Positions 1 through 11,250 of a DNA stretch of 64,000 nt are shown piece by piece. Source of the DNA: Phytophthora quininea (Eukaryota > Oomycota > Peronosporomycetes > Peronosporales > Peronosporaceae); the NCBI GenBank assembly GCA_011947345.1, contig JAAVTG010000116.1:43020-107019 (forward strand), written 5' to 3'. How positions within the stretch are numbered: position 1 is the first letter of the stretch; the number at the start of each line of letters is the position of its first letter. The notes below the pieces were generated by a model. That model had not been told where the DNA came from and did not search any database. It worked only from the letters and a program-made list of their open reading frames with translations. The position numbers and the translations under genes were made by a program.

Positions 1-82
1 AAGGGGAGGTTTCGGCCCCTCTGAAGAAAACTCCGCCCAAGGATCCGCTGCTCAAGGAACGTACACTGAAGAGCCTGAGCCC

Positions 83-479
83 GTGCAGCAAGCGTACCGT
101 GCTGAAGGCATGGGACTCCGTCCTTCAGCACAGTTCAACAATGTGCGCCCAGCACCCCAACCACAGCGGCGTGAGAACCCTCACCGCAATGAGTTCTGCG
201 AGAAGTGTATGAATTGGGGCACACCCCGACTCTTGCTGGAAGGAGGAGATCTGCGACCAGTGTGGAGATCGAGGTCATCCGACATGGCGCTGCTACAAGC
301 GCAAGTGCTCTCTGTGTGGAAAGTACCATCGCGACGGTCAGTGTGCGGAACTGAAGTTTGTCCAAGAAATGAAAGAACTCGCTCGCCGAGGTGCACTAAA
401 GGACTTGCCCGAACATATCCAGAAGTATTTCTTGGATGTAAGTTCGAACAATCCTGGGGAAGAAACGTTAATCCACTAA
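83..479 (+). pseudogene. gag C-terminal region with zinc knuckles (Ty3/Gypsy)
   Basis: Nucleocapsid end of Gag, which binds the element RNA. Three Cys/His clusters can be read: the first begins at the Cys codon at 197, the second (C-x2-C-x4-H-x4-C) lies near 260-300, and a third Cys-rich cluster lies near 305-355. The frame changes inside the first knuckle between 216 and 227, where GGGG and CCCC runs occur; one missing base in each would give a continuous frame ending at the stop at 477-479. The upstream part of gag is outside the window. Confidence 0.65.
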
Positions 480-1859
480 GCCCGCTGGATGGGGATCCAG
501 AACGCGTCGGGCTCAAGAAACCCCAGGAATTGTGTGTCTTAGTGTACGTAGGCCCTGAGCTGAGGAGGAAGAGAAACCAAGATAACCAACAATGCATGAC
601 TACGATTCAAGATCCAACAACTGACCCAAATCTGCGCTCAAGAAACCTAAGTTCAAGAGAAGACTACGTTGATAGAAACGTACATTCAAGAGAACAAGAG
701 CAAGATGGACCAGTAGAATTCCAACTGTGTCCAGGAGAGCGCTATGGTTGGTGGTCGGATCATGATGACAAGTCGTCGAAGGACGTTGCCCTGGTGCATG
801 GCGCTGTGAACAACTTCCGGATTCCAATACTCTTGGATTCCGGCGCGACTGTGAGTATACTGAGTTACGACTTTGCGCGTAAGCTCGGACTCAGGCTCAA
901 GTCGCGCGACACGATGAAAGTGTCAGGTCTGGGTGGGGTCCCCACCTACGTTACAGCGTGCGCCCAAGTCAAAGTCACTCTTGGATAAGAGTTGTGTATG
1001 TCTTGGATCTACTTATCTCCAATATCGGCGAGGGGTGGATGTACTTCTTGGAATGGATTTCATGCACGCAGCTGGCGTTCGGCTGTGTATCCGTGAAGGC
1101 CTAGTTCAACTGCCAGATGAAGAAACGGTGCTCATGCTTGGAGCTGCTGAGCGGCCGCCCAAGGCAAATTTCCCGGTGGTCCCTCGGAGAATGCTCTATC
1201 TCCGCCCAGGAGAGAACGCTGTCGTGCGAGTGGATTATGGTATGTCGAACCCACAGCGTGACGTGTGGGCTGGCCGAGGAGACCGCTGGGTGACGAAAAT
1301 TATCTACGCGGCGCGCTCCTGGGCAGTCGGTGTCAAGGTGGTGAACGTCTCCGACCGGGATTTGTGGATCGAACCCGGGACGCCTCTGGCGCGAGTTGTA
1401 GAATTCGGCGAGTACCCGACAGGACGATTCGTGCGGTCAAGCAGTAGAAGGTATGCTCAGTGGCAACACCTCATCTATGAGAGCACAGTCTCGAAGGACA
1501 ACCGCTTTCGACAGCGGAGGTTGAAGGCGCTCGCTGAGCGGGAACCGGTGGAGTTTGAATATCCTTGTGTTGATCGCCCAACGTACAAGTGGCCAACCAA
1601 GATTGTTCAGCGGCCTACCGAAGTCTCTGCCGAGGTTCGGCTAGCCCGTCTTCGAACTACGCTGGACGAATGCGCGACCAAATCAGTCGACGAAAGTTCC
1701 TCAACTAGCCGCCCAAGAAAACTGGTCGATGCCGCGGTTCAGACGGAGTTTGAAGCGGACGTCCCAGTGAGTACAGAGCTGATTGAAGACGGTTCTGCCT
1801 TGGATCTAATGTCCAAGGGTGGTTATGACCCTTGTCAAGGGGCGTGTCGCGAAGGGTAG
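480..1859 (+). pseudogene. Retropepsin-type aspartic protease and linker (Ty3/Gypsy pol N-terminus)
   Basis: The protease cleaves the Gag-Pol polyprotein. The catalytic D-S-G triplet followed by A-T-V lies at 836-844 in the frame that ends at 988. The second half continues in another frame from about 950, with the hydrophobic G-M-D-F segment typical of the C-terminal part of retropepsins near 1050. A frame change near 985-1000 separates the two halves. Downstream, to 1859, is a charged linker that leads towards reverse transcriptase. Family assignment rests on the active-site triplet and on position between zinc knuckles and RT. Confidence 0.65.
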
Positions 1860-3640
1860 AAGTTGTCAAACGTGAGCTGAAGGGCGACATTGATGTGACT
1901 AACTCTTCGATCGAAGTCTCTGCACCAAACGTTGGGTGTGAAGTTCAAGAGGATGACGTCTCGGATGAGCCTTCGAATGTAGATCCGGCAAGTGGCGAGG
2001 TGGAGTTTCCGATGCAGACTATGATTGGTACACCGGTCGAAAAGCTCGAGCGTGAATATGCTCAGGTCATGCGAATCACTGAAGAACTTGACCTTGAACC
2101 CGCCGTATACATACGTGAGGGTAGTGAGTTGATGGCCCAGCTTCGAGATGAACTGACCATGCTCCCCGAGTTGGGGACCTCAGCCCTGAATGCAACATTG
2201 AAGAAGCGGATGTCGGAGTGCCTGGTGCGACTACACCCGAGATGGATGAGCAGTTGAAGAAGATCCTTCGGCGGCATAAATCCATTTTCTTGGGCGATGG
2301 TAACGCCGCTCCAGCACCTGCCCGTGGAGTTGTCTGCGACTTGGATGTCGGCGACGCCAAGCCCGTTGCACAGCGTGCGAGGCAAGTGGCACCGCACCTG
2401 TTGGTCAAAGTCTATGACCTACTGAAGAAACTTCTTGAAACTGGGTTGATAGAATTCTCCGAGTCGCCCTGGGCGTCACCCATCGTGATCGTACTCAAGA
2501 AGAATGGGGTGGACATCAGGATGTGTATTGATTACCGTCTGGTCAACAGTTTCATCAAGCTGTCTAGCTACCCGCTACCCTTGATCGACGATTTGTTGAT
2601 CGGCTTCGAGGCAGCGATGTGGTTCATGTCCTTGGATATGGCGAGCGGCTTTGGGCGATCTTGATGACAGAGAGAGAGCGTTGATTTCAGCGTTCATCTG
2701 TCCCTTTGGTCACTTCCAGTGGATACGCATGCCTTTCGGGTTGAAGAACGCCCCTTTGATTTACCAATGTGTGATCAACAATTGTTTGTGGGGTTTGTTC
2801 GGTTATCTGCTGAAGAAGAAGCTCATGTGGATCCAGAGGTGTTGGACTTCCTGGGCTTGGATGGTAGGTCGAAGGATATGTCAGTTGTTGAGCCCGCGCC
2901 CAAGACCGTGCCAGCTTTGACTGACGTCATGACAGTCTTCCAACGCAATATCCCGATGCCGAGTCATCTGGGTCCAGTACTGGGGCGTAGTTCTTATATT
3001 GACGATATCGCTCACGGAGCTCCGACATGGGACCGGTTGTGCGAGGACCTGGATGCGCTGCTGTACAGACTGCGGTACTGGCGGATCTCAGTTAGTCTGC
3101 CGAAGAGTGAGTTTGGTAAGCTGACCATCCCGTACCTTTCGCACGAGATCAGCGCTGAAGGAATTAGGGCTACGCCGAAGATCGCCAAGGGCGTCCAGGA
3201 GCTGCCCTTCCCGTCGACGCTGAAGGGCGTGCAGTCCTTCCTCGGAAGCCTGAACTATTACAATAAGTTCATCGAAGACTTGCCTGTTATAGCGGCAGTC
3301 CTGTACGAATTGAGTGATGAACAGGTACGTTCGGGGAGAGACCTCGCGCGTGCAAAGGAAGCATTCGAGTTGCTCAAGCGGAAGATTACTTCAACACCGC
3401 TTCTAAGGCACCCAGATCGAACTCGTCAGTTTGTGGTCATACCCCACGCGAATCCTTGGGCGGCAAGTGCCGTCCTTGGACAGGAGTATGAAGGAATAGT
3501 CCAACCTGTACGATTTACTGGGCGTGTGCTGAACGAATTGAAGTGAGGTACCACCTAGCGGAGAAAGAGGTGATCGCCATATTGCGCGTCCTAGAACTGT
3601 TCAGGCCGCTCATTCATGGCACAGGATTCCCGTCGTGGTG
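1832..3640 (+). pseudogene. Reverse transcriptase and first RNase H (Ty3/Gypsy)
   Basis: The RT copies element RNA into DNA and the RNase H degrades the template. RT palm motifs can be read in three frames: the P-x-A-S-P-I-V segment near 2470, the L-D-M-A-S-G motif near 2630, the P-F-G-L-x-N-A-P motif near 2735, and a Y-I-D-D active-site box near 2995-3006 (Y-V-D-D or Y-I-D-D in the family). The connection and RNase H-like segment with F-L-G-x-L-N-Y-Y follows to about 3640, with a frame change near 3545. At least three frame changes are present (about 2250, 2660, 2900-2990), so this copy as written is not translatable as one polyprotein. Confidence 0.8.
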
Positions 3641-3849
3641 TACACCCGCTATTCTGTGTTGAAGTGGCTGTTGGCTTCGAATACTGCTGATGGACGTCAC
3701 CTCAAATGGGGACTGGAATTGTCTAAGTGGTCTTTGGAACTCCGCCGAACGCAACATGATGAAGATGGTTTGGCCGCCATTTTAGGAGCGGGCATCACTC
3801 CACGTGAGTCGTTGATGAAGTTGCTGAGAACCTTGTCCCTGCCAAGGGG

Positions 3850-4300
3850 CGCGTCAAGGCGCCGCCCCCATCAGTGTAGAGATGTTGGATATCAGTTTCA
3901 AGGAGTGGTTCTGTCGTTCGATGGTGCGGCCAAGACCTCGACCAGACAGGGGAGTTGCGGATGTATTCTATGGCAGCTCCCTGGATGGCGTGTTCTGATT
4001 GCGCATGGATTTATCCTGGAGGACGTCACGGTGAACGACGCTGAGTACAATGGACTGTTAAAGGGATTGACCCTAGCTGTTGAGCGCAGGATCGAAGAAT
4101 TGGTAGTGGTTGGCGATTCTAGGATTGTCATCCAACAAGCTCAAGGCCTGATCAACTGCAATCAACCTAACTTGCAACGTCGTCTAGCCGAGTATGAAGT
4201 ACTGAAACTGAAGTTCAAGAGGCTGGATTTGGTTCACGTCAAAAGGATTACAACCAAGCCGCTGATTACCTGACGTCGAAGACGCTACTAGCTGGACGGT
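3850..4300 (+). pseudogene. Second, archaeal/plant-type RNase H domain (Ty3/Gypsy)
   Basis: Downstream of the ordinary RT-RNase H is a second RNase H fold with the S-F-D-G-A first catalytic Asp (near 3910), an N-D-A-E-Y-N-G-L segment carrying the Glu (near 4035) and V-V-G-D-S carrying the third acidic residue (near 4110). This spacing is that of the archaeal/plant-like type (aRNH), not of the Gypsy RNase H. Acquisition of such a domain is known independently in plant Tat elements and in oomycete Chronos and Archon elements. The frame is open from 3635 to 4273 and shifts just before integrase. Confidence 0.7.
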
Positions 4301-4575
4301 CGGGTGAGATCACTGAGCTGGAAGAGCTTGCTCATTTGCAGGTAGTGTCGAAGTTGCCAGAGAAGTTGATGAAGCCAGCTGAAATCCCTGAATCTGACGC
4401 TCAAAGCGAGGCGCCCTTGGGCGGAGAAAATGTTGCCGCCCAAGAAACAGACCCCATGTCCAATGCTGCCAAGGTGATGGCTGCTGTGACCCGTGCTCGA
4501 GCTCGGGAAGAAGGAGAACGACCTACACCGAAAAGCCCACTTGAAGCCCAAGATGAGAGGTGGCGATGAATCAAG

Positions 4576-5900
4576 GCGCATCAGGACGGAGACGTCCAGA
4601 TTGCGCAGATCAAGAAATTCTTGGCTGGGGACTTGGAAGATTTCTCCAAGGCCCAAGCCCGGAAGATCGCTAAAGGCGCCGATCAATACGTCTTGGACTC
4701 AAGGGATGTGCTCTATCGGCTAAGTGCTCCAACTCGTAATCGACCACGCGACAGAAACTTGGAACCAAGACTGGTAGTGCCGGAATCTCTTCGAATTGAT
4801 ATCCTACACTATGCCCATGAAGATTTCCAGGGCGGCCATCAAGGTATCACACGCACGTACGAGAAACTCCGGTCTGAGTTCTTTTGGACGCGGATGTACT
4901 CGGATGTCGAAAGGTTCGTCAAAGAGTGTGTGGACTGTGCGTCAGCCAAGGGGCGACCGCCGAACCCAGGTCCTTCGCCTGGTAACATCGAGCCGAGTCG
5001 GCCCTTCGAAGTCGTTTCAATGGATTTTGTCACTCACCTACCCAAGTCCGACCGCGGCAATACATTCTTGCTGCTGTTTCAGGACACCTTTTCCGGGTTC
5101 GTGATGTGCAAACCGATGAGTACGACCACCGCCCAAGACGTCGCCGAAGCATACGAAGAATGTGTGTTCAAGAGATTTGGCGCGTCTTCGATGATCCGTC
5201 ATGACCAGGACCCTCGCTTCATGAGCGAGGTTTTCACCAAGTTCCGTGAGCTCTGGGCAGCAAGCAGAGGGCAACTCTTGCCTACCGCCCACAGGCCAAT
5301 GGCCAACAAGAGCGCTCAGGACAGACAGTCATTCGGAGCATCCGAGCGTACGTCGCTGAAGCCGACCAAAGTGACTGGGACGACCACGCTGAAAGGCTGA
5401 TGTTCGCGCTGAACACTTCCTTCGACGCGGTTCGCCTGGATACACCATTCTACTTGGTCCACGGATGGGACGCTCAAGGCACGCTTTCTGCTATGCTTGG
5501 GCCGAAGCCCTCAGGTTTCGTCGAACTCAGCGCCTACGAATGGCGTCGTAAGATGCAGCGTGACTATAGCTACGCTAGGGCTTGTGCTGAAGATTTGCAG
5601 AAGGAAGCCAAGGAACGACGCTCAAGAGAACAGACCCAGGCTTGGAACGAGTTGTCTGATCGCTTGAAAAGTGGTTTCAGGGAAGGTGACGCAGTCTGGC
5701 TGTACATACCTAAGGTCCTACTGAGCCGAAAGCTTGCTCATCTGTGGCACGGGCCGTTCCGCATCGAAGAAATTCATAATGACTTCAGAGTCAAGTTGAA
5801 GGTTTCCGACACTGGTTACCGAGTGAATCCTTGGGTCCACATCAGCCGATTGAAACCCAGGGCGTTATTTCCTAAGCGCCCTACAGCGGAGATTTCTGTG
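4576..5900 (+). pseudogene. Integrase with HHCC, DDE core and GPY/F module (Ty3/Gypsy)
   Basis: Integrase inserts the cDNA. The N-terminal zinc-binding HHCC motif is visible (H near 4815 and 4838, C-V-D-C near 4928-4940), followed by the catalytic core: Asp in M-D-F-V near 5020, Asp in H-D-Q-D near 5205, and Glu at 5310-5312, which lies in a shifted frame (N-G-Q-Q-E). The C-terminal GPY/F-like module, with W-H-G-P-F near 5748, follows in the frame 5400-5999. A frame change between about 5290 and 5400 separates core and tail. All three DDE residues are identifiable even though the frame is broken. Confidence 0.8.
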
Positions 5901-5959
5901 AGTGACGAGGATGACTTCGATGCTGAACTGTTGCCTGAAGACAGCTGGGAACCCGATGC

Positions 5960-6193
5960 CAAAACGACGAATATGAAGTCGAAGAAATTTTGGACATGAG
6001 GTGGAAACGGCCAACGCGCAATTCCAAGCGTGTTCGCGAGTACAATGTCAAGTGGAAGGGTTACACCGAAACAGACTGGTTACCCGCTTCGCAGTTGAAC
6101 TGTGGTGCTCTCCTGTATGAGTTTCATAAAGGAGCGAGGTCTAGAGCTCGCCTTGAAGCCATGCAAGCTGGAGATGATCACCCAAGAGAATAG
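5960..6193 (+). pseudogene. Chromodomain at the integrase C-terminus
   Basis: The segment ending at 6193 carries the chromodomain signature V-K-W-K-G-Y followed by a W-L-P-x-x-x-L segment. It reads across two frames around 5985-5999. Chromodomains on integrases are known to steer insertion into marked chromatin. Together with the second RNase H this places the element with Chronos. The stop at 6191-6193 ends pol. Confidence 0.7.
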
Positions 6194-6681
6194 CGTCTTC
6201 GACGAACGTCTTTTGAGCGCAGATCGACGGAAGTGTGAACCGACTGGTATTGTTTTGAAACTGACTTTGTAATTGTGGCCCATTGGGCTAAAAGGATGGT
6301 GAGCTTCTGTTGAAAGGAGGCTGTGAGAGTGGCGGCGATAACTTGAAGAGCTGTCGGTGAAGGCGGTGTGGAGTTGTTGAAATGTACATCGAAGGATGAG
6401 TGAGGTGTTCTTGAAATCTGCCGCACACATCGATTGAGTGTTAGTGGGTCGCCGCTGGACGCAGGAAACCCTTCGGTGCTGAGGCGAAGTTGCACAAGTG
6501 TTGGGACTGATGTCGAAGGCAACCGAGTAGCAGATGACATTTATTCTTGGTGTTAGAGCGACGCTACGATATGCAGTTGAAGCCGTGACTTCAAGGAATG
6601 CGCCCAAGAGCACGCACAGAAAATGTTGAGCTCACAGTTGTTGCCCGGGAACGAAGTTCTTGCATCGGCGCGGAGACCCGA
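6194..6681. other. Spacer between pol and antisense ORF
   Basis: No convincing gene. Open frames here on the minus strand are short and of biased composition. The stretch lies between the convergent 3' ends of pol (plus) and the antisense coding region (minus), so it presumably holds both 3' ends. No polyadenylation signal could be assigned. Confidence 0.5.
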
Positions 6682-9600
6682 TCACCTTGAGGTTCTTGGG
6701 GCACGCTCAAGGCGCTGTCGATCGCCCTCGAAAGTTGCACCTTGCACCCGCATTGGGTCGCGCCAGTCTAAGGCCAGGAGTTGCTTTCTCAGCGTGAACG
6801 GTAGCCCAGTTTCGGGGTCATCCACGCGAGGATCCGCCCAAATCCAGTGGCAACACTGGGCCGGGACCACCCACATGGCGGGTTCTTCGAAGATCGTTGA
6901 AGGGCACCCTGGCGTCTTGAGTAGCTTCTTGGCCGCGGTGCGCTGCTGGCGGATGAATGAGTCGTGGCGTATTTTGCGATCCTCGTACAAGTCCTTGGAT
7001 CGCCTGTCCAACCTCGCCTGTTCCTTGCTGACTGGACGCGGTGGAGACGCTGGCTTAGGCAGAGTCTTCTTGGACTTGAGTTTCTTGGGCATGACCTTCT
7101 TGGGCGGAGCTTTGCTGCCTAAGTCGATGGTGACCCAGTGAGTCATCTCCCACCACGCCATAGAATTGACCTTCATAAACTGGATGTACGTTCGAATGGC
7201 GTTCTGGACCTTCGACGGCAAAGGTGACACATCGTGGAAGTAGAAGATCGTTGTCCGATCCTCAAACATCTTCGTCCAAGGTTCTTTGGCGGCCTTGCTA
7301 GTGAGATTCTCGTAGGCGTCGATATCCCAACGGCCCACCCACTGAAAGATGTGTGACTTGAGCGGCCGATACGCGGGGAAGCCCGGTGTCTGACCAGTCT
7401 TGTCGCCGTAGAAGACCATGCTGGCACCGTAGTAGCGGAAGGATGACGTGGTCTCTGGATTAACGTCTTCAATCAGCGCGAGTTGGGCGATTGTCAGATC
7501 CTTGAACGGGATCCGAGCAAGTCGCGAAGGAATCTTCCGCGGAGTCGCTCCCCTTCGTTTAGGCCTTCGTCGGACTTACGCTTAGACGGCGGGGTCTTCG
7601 AGTGCTCACGACGATGGCGCTTCGACCCCAGGCTCTTGGATCGACTTTTCAAAGGCTTGCGATCCGAGTCCTCAGAGTCATCGGACGACTCCGAGCGTAG
7701 AGGTGTCGCGACATCTTCGCTGACGAGCTTCTCCTTGTCGTAGTCGTTGTCGTCCTGGTCGTCCGTGCGCTCTTGAGCGTCCTCGTAGTCCGAGCCCCCT
7801 TGTCATCACTATCGTTGGAACTCAGTTCCAAGACCTCGTATGAGTCGTCCGCTAAGGAATCCAAGCTAGGCCATTGCGGGGGCCGTTCACCACGCTGGCG
7901 GAAGCCTTCGAGCATACGGTCCGCTTCTAAGAATAGCGACTCCGGGACATGGCGAGTCCACGTAGAGCGTCGTCCGTCAGTCCTGTACGATCAGCAGCGC
8001 TTGATGTCACGCCGAAGGTCCTTGAACACGTATGGCCCAGTGATAGCCCTGCAAGCTTCAGTCAAGGTGCGCTTCGGCGGGCACGAGACGTCCAGACCAC
8101 GCTGTGGGACTGGGGTATGATTGCTTGGACGAGAACGGATGGCTTCATCGAAGACCGTATCCAAAGACCGCGCCGCCCGAGACTTTCCGTTGCGAGGCTT
8201 GTCGAGTGCCGCCAAAGGATCTTGGACTGGCAGGTTCTGTGGTGTCGAAGAGACCCTCCGTCAAGTCGTCCTCGCCCTTTGACTCCTCGTCGACCGTGTC
8301 CAAGGATGCAGGCCGGGTGTACTCTGGTGGGCGGGACTTGTCGTCAGGCGTGATCACGGAGATGAAGGTGCAGGCCTTGCTACCTGGCATGGTCTGGTCG
8401 GCAAAGTGCTGAAACAGACGCCCAAGACGAACCCAATTGCCTTGGATCTCGGCGTGCTCTTGAAGGAAAGCCATCAGCGCGTCCGGGTTGAACGACTTTT
8501 CCTTCAGCTCGCGCTGGAGGCTCTTGATGTGGTCCACCGCCGCGGTTAATTGCTGGCTTGTTTCTTCAGCGTGCGCTGTGTAGTGAGAGACCTCCTTCTG
8601 GAACGAAGCTTCGGCGTCCAAGAAGTCCTCTTTCAGCCGACGTTCCCGGGCCTCACCTTCGGCGGCAACCCGCGAGATCCGGTGCTGCCAGTAAGTCTCC
8701 ATGGCCGTCCACTCGCGACGCATGGCTTCATTCTCGGACTGCAAGTCCAAACGTTCGTGAAGTGCCCACTCGTCATGGTCTTCGTCGTCCAAGGCCGCCT
8801 TCAACTGACGATGCTTGGACAGTAAGCGCCTGATGATCGACATCGTGTTGAAAGTGCGCGCAGCAAAGTTCTCCTCGCGGAAGTGCATCAGGAGGGTGCA
8901 AACTCCCGACGCATCGCGGTAGAATTCAGCACGGTCTCCAGTTGGCTGTACGTCAGCGGTCCTTGGGGCCGAATCGTCAGCAGGTGGTCTTGGATGTTAG
9001 TTCCAAGGATCTCTTGCAAGTCTGCGACGTCTTCGTCCGAGAGATCCTCGAACCCGAGCATGGCCTGGAGACCGCCGAACCCTTCCTGGATAATGGCGTC
9101 CCCACGGAGGGCGTCCAACGTCGCAGGAACCCCGACGAAACGAAGAGTTCCGTCGAACCCATACTCTGGCGGCCGCGTCCAGGAAGCTGGGGCCACACCC
9201 GCAGGAACAGCAGGCGCGCCGGACACAGGGATGAGCCGCGAGAGGGAGCGCTCGACGTACTCTGCGCCGTTGACCCAGGTGCTGGGGCCGCGAGGAGTCG
9301 CCAGGGTACTGCCCGAAGATATGGGCAAGGGGTACCCACATTTTGGGTACTCTCCCTTCCCCTGCGCGTCCTCCGCGTCCTCCTCTTCCTCCTCTTGGTC
9401 TTCCTCGGCCTCTTCCTCCTCCTCTTGGTCGTCCTCGTCGTCGTCCGCACCCTTGGAGACGTCGTGGTCGTCCAGCGAGGCGTTGTCGACCCTAGGTGGA
9501 GTGCGCTCCGTCGTTGCCTGGTCGGTGGTGGCCCCCGTTTGGCCCTCGCTTGAAAGGCTGCCCATGATGTGCGCTACTTGGGCGATTTCTGAATGATCGC

Positions 9601-9781
9601 CCAAGAAGGAATTGTTGAGCGACGTTTTGATGTTCTTTGACCCGACAGTTGGAGTTGGTCCAGATGAGAAAGGACGCAGAAAGCTCCCGATATGAGGAAG
9701 TCGCATGAAAGTGCGCTGAGTGTTGTTGATGGATCCTGACATGGTTGCCGCCTTGAAGTAAATTCCGCTGTGGCCAGCCAT
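6682..9781 (-). pseudogene. Long antisense coding region inside the Gypsy element, unknown function
   Basis: Four overlapping open frames (9781-8888, 8888-8145, 7915 to about 7540, and about 7575-6682) join into about 1,000 codons on the strand opposite to pol. N-terminal part: Ser/Thr-rich, then a strongly acidic Asp/Glu run (near 9370-9470). Middle: a long Arg/Glu/Gln-rich helical, probably coiled-coil segment (8880-8500). Then an acidic Asp/Ser stretch and a basic Arg/Lys/Ser segment (7830-7540), and a C-terminal Trp-rich globular part (7420-6682) followed by a basic tail. The breaks are single-base, for example at the GG at 8891-8892; one in-frame TGA remains near 7980. I recognise no family. 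It could be an accessory antisense ORF of the element, as known in some plant Tat elements, or gag of a second element inserted head-on. Confidence 0.5.
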
Positions 9782-9944
9782 GACCGGAAGGGGCGGTTGT
9801 GACGATGTGAATTGTGTTTTTCTATGGATCGCGCTGTGGAGAGTTTACATATGGAGTTTATTATGGAGCTAGTGTTGGATATTACGTTCAAGAGATGGAG
9901 AGGTGTGCGATAAAACGTGTCGCTTGGGAGAAGGCGGGGGTGTG

Positions 9945-11060
9945 CTGTCTTACCAAGGATGGGCCCTCAAGACCAGGAAGTGCGCCCAAGAAAATGTGTT
10001 CTTGAAAGGCACGCCCAAGAAATGGCGTGTCCTTGAATGCACGTTGAAGGGATCTCCGCTCTTGGAATGTACGCCCAAGGGCACATTGCTTTGAGCGTGA
10101 GTGCACGTTACGTCCTAGTCACCCCTCGTCCTTAAACGGGTCGCCAAGAACCAAGGTATAAATTGCCACAGTGAAAGGTATTCCTGTGTGCAACCCGTCT
10201 CGCCTTGGCTAACCTCACGATGTGTGAGGCAAGGACCTGCAAATCCCCAAGCTGCCCAAGTGACCCAAGAAGCACGGCTGCCGCCCAAGACCCAAGAAGT
10301 TCTTGGATGAACATTCCAAGGGTATATTTCTTGGGCGGCCATTTCTTCAATGGAGATTCTCTTGGATGGAGATTCTCTTGGATGGAGATTCTCTCTTGGA
10401 CGTGGATTCTGGCACTTAGCGAGAATTCGCATTCACCATGGACCCAGTGGTTTGTACCCAGAATGTTTACGCCACAGATGATTTGAAGAGCGACGAACCC
10501 ACGATAAGTGGCCGTCATCAAGTCAAGCATACTAAGATCAAGACTAATTCGTATCCTAATGACTGCACCCAAGATCTGCGGAAGAGCTGCAGATCTACTA
10601 GCTATAAGAGATATCAATCAGAGAGTTCTTTTGCCCTGTACTGCACAAGCGCCAGTCGGTGCTCTTTGCGTGTTAGTGCTAGGTCACCTGCTGCTCCCCA
10701 CCTGTTTGTTAAGTCCAATTGGGAGGGAGTCTAGGCGCCCTGACCATTTCGTTTACTAGTTGGGCGTCTGTCTTGCAGGCCAACCCATTTCATATTAAAA
10801 CTACGCTCAAGCGGCTGGATAGCAGTCGCCGCTTGAGTTTGCTTTGAGACTGCGTCTTACAACGTTCTGTATTGGGATTTGTATTGACTGATCTGTGTGT
10901 TCCTTCGATTGAAGGTGGTGCGCGTTCGCTGAACCAAGTCCAAGACTTTCCAGGTGTTTTGGGCGTTGGATTGAACCTGGTGTGAGACCCCCGACCAAGG
11001 GTCTATAAGAATAAGTGTCGGCTGTATATTTGCATAAGGATCTCTCTGTATATTGATTAT
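9945..11060 (+). repeat. Candidate 3' LTR of the Gypsy element
   Basis: Non-coding, gene-free sequence at the 3' side of the element. A purine-rich stretch (about 9929-9944, with a GGCGGGGG core) is a possible polypurine tract directly before a TG dinucleotide. A TATA-like CTATAAGAATA occurs near 11,002-11,012 and would fit a U3 promoter. The partner 5' LTR is outside the window, so ends and length are guesses. The same stretch could instead be the 5' flank of the antisense ORF. Confidence 0.3.
9985..10400. repeat. Array of CCCAAG/CTTGGG-type motifs with 14-18 bp direct repeats
   Basis: The hexamer CCCAAG, or its complement CTTGGG/CTTGGA, recurs about a dozen times here, for example in GCGCCCAAGAA, CACGCCCAAGAA and TACGCCCAAGGG. 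Between about 10,340 and 10,395 the unit TCTTGGATGGAGATTC repeats nearly perfectly about three times. The motif is also frequent through the coding part of the element. Its role is unknown; a protein-binding or packaging site, or simple tandem growth, is possible. Confidence 0.55.
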
Positions 11061-11250
11061 CTGTGGTTGCTAGTTCTTCTTGAACTTGCAGTCCAAGAAC
11101 CCCGTCTCTTCAACTGCCGCCCAAGGAAAGTGGGCTGCAGGGGAACGAATTGTGGGCAAACTAATCCATCTAACACTCTTTTGTGTCTTTGACTGTGAAA
11201 GGCCATCCGGTAGATTAAACGCGGAATCCAAGGGTCGAACCTATAGGGAC

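Larger units (their letters stand above)
1..11060 (+). mobile_element. Ty3/Gypsy retrotransposon, Chronos-like, 5'-truncated by the window
   Basis: The domain order on the plus strand is gag zinc knuckles, aspartic protease, reverse transcriptase, RNase H, a second archaeal/plant-type RNase H, integrase and chromodomain. A Ty3/Gypsy element with an additional RNase H plus a chromodomain matches the Chronos group described from oomycetes. Most of gag and the 5' LTR lie outside the window, so LTR pairing and age cannot be measured. The coding part is broken by many frame changes; several sit at short homopolymers. After pol comes an unusual 3 kb antisense coding region and then a non-coding tail that probably contains the 3' LTR. 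The right boundary is approximate and was set by the start of an unrelated MULE remnant. Confidence 0.8.

Noticed and set aside
8550..9600. Long plus-strand open frames over the antisense region
   Set aside because: They are mirror images of the acidic and coiled-coil codons on the minus strand; composition (runs of Ser/Leu/Val) is typical of antisense shadows.
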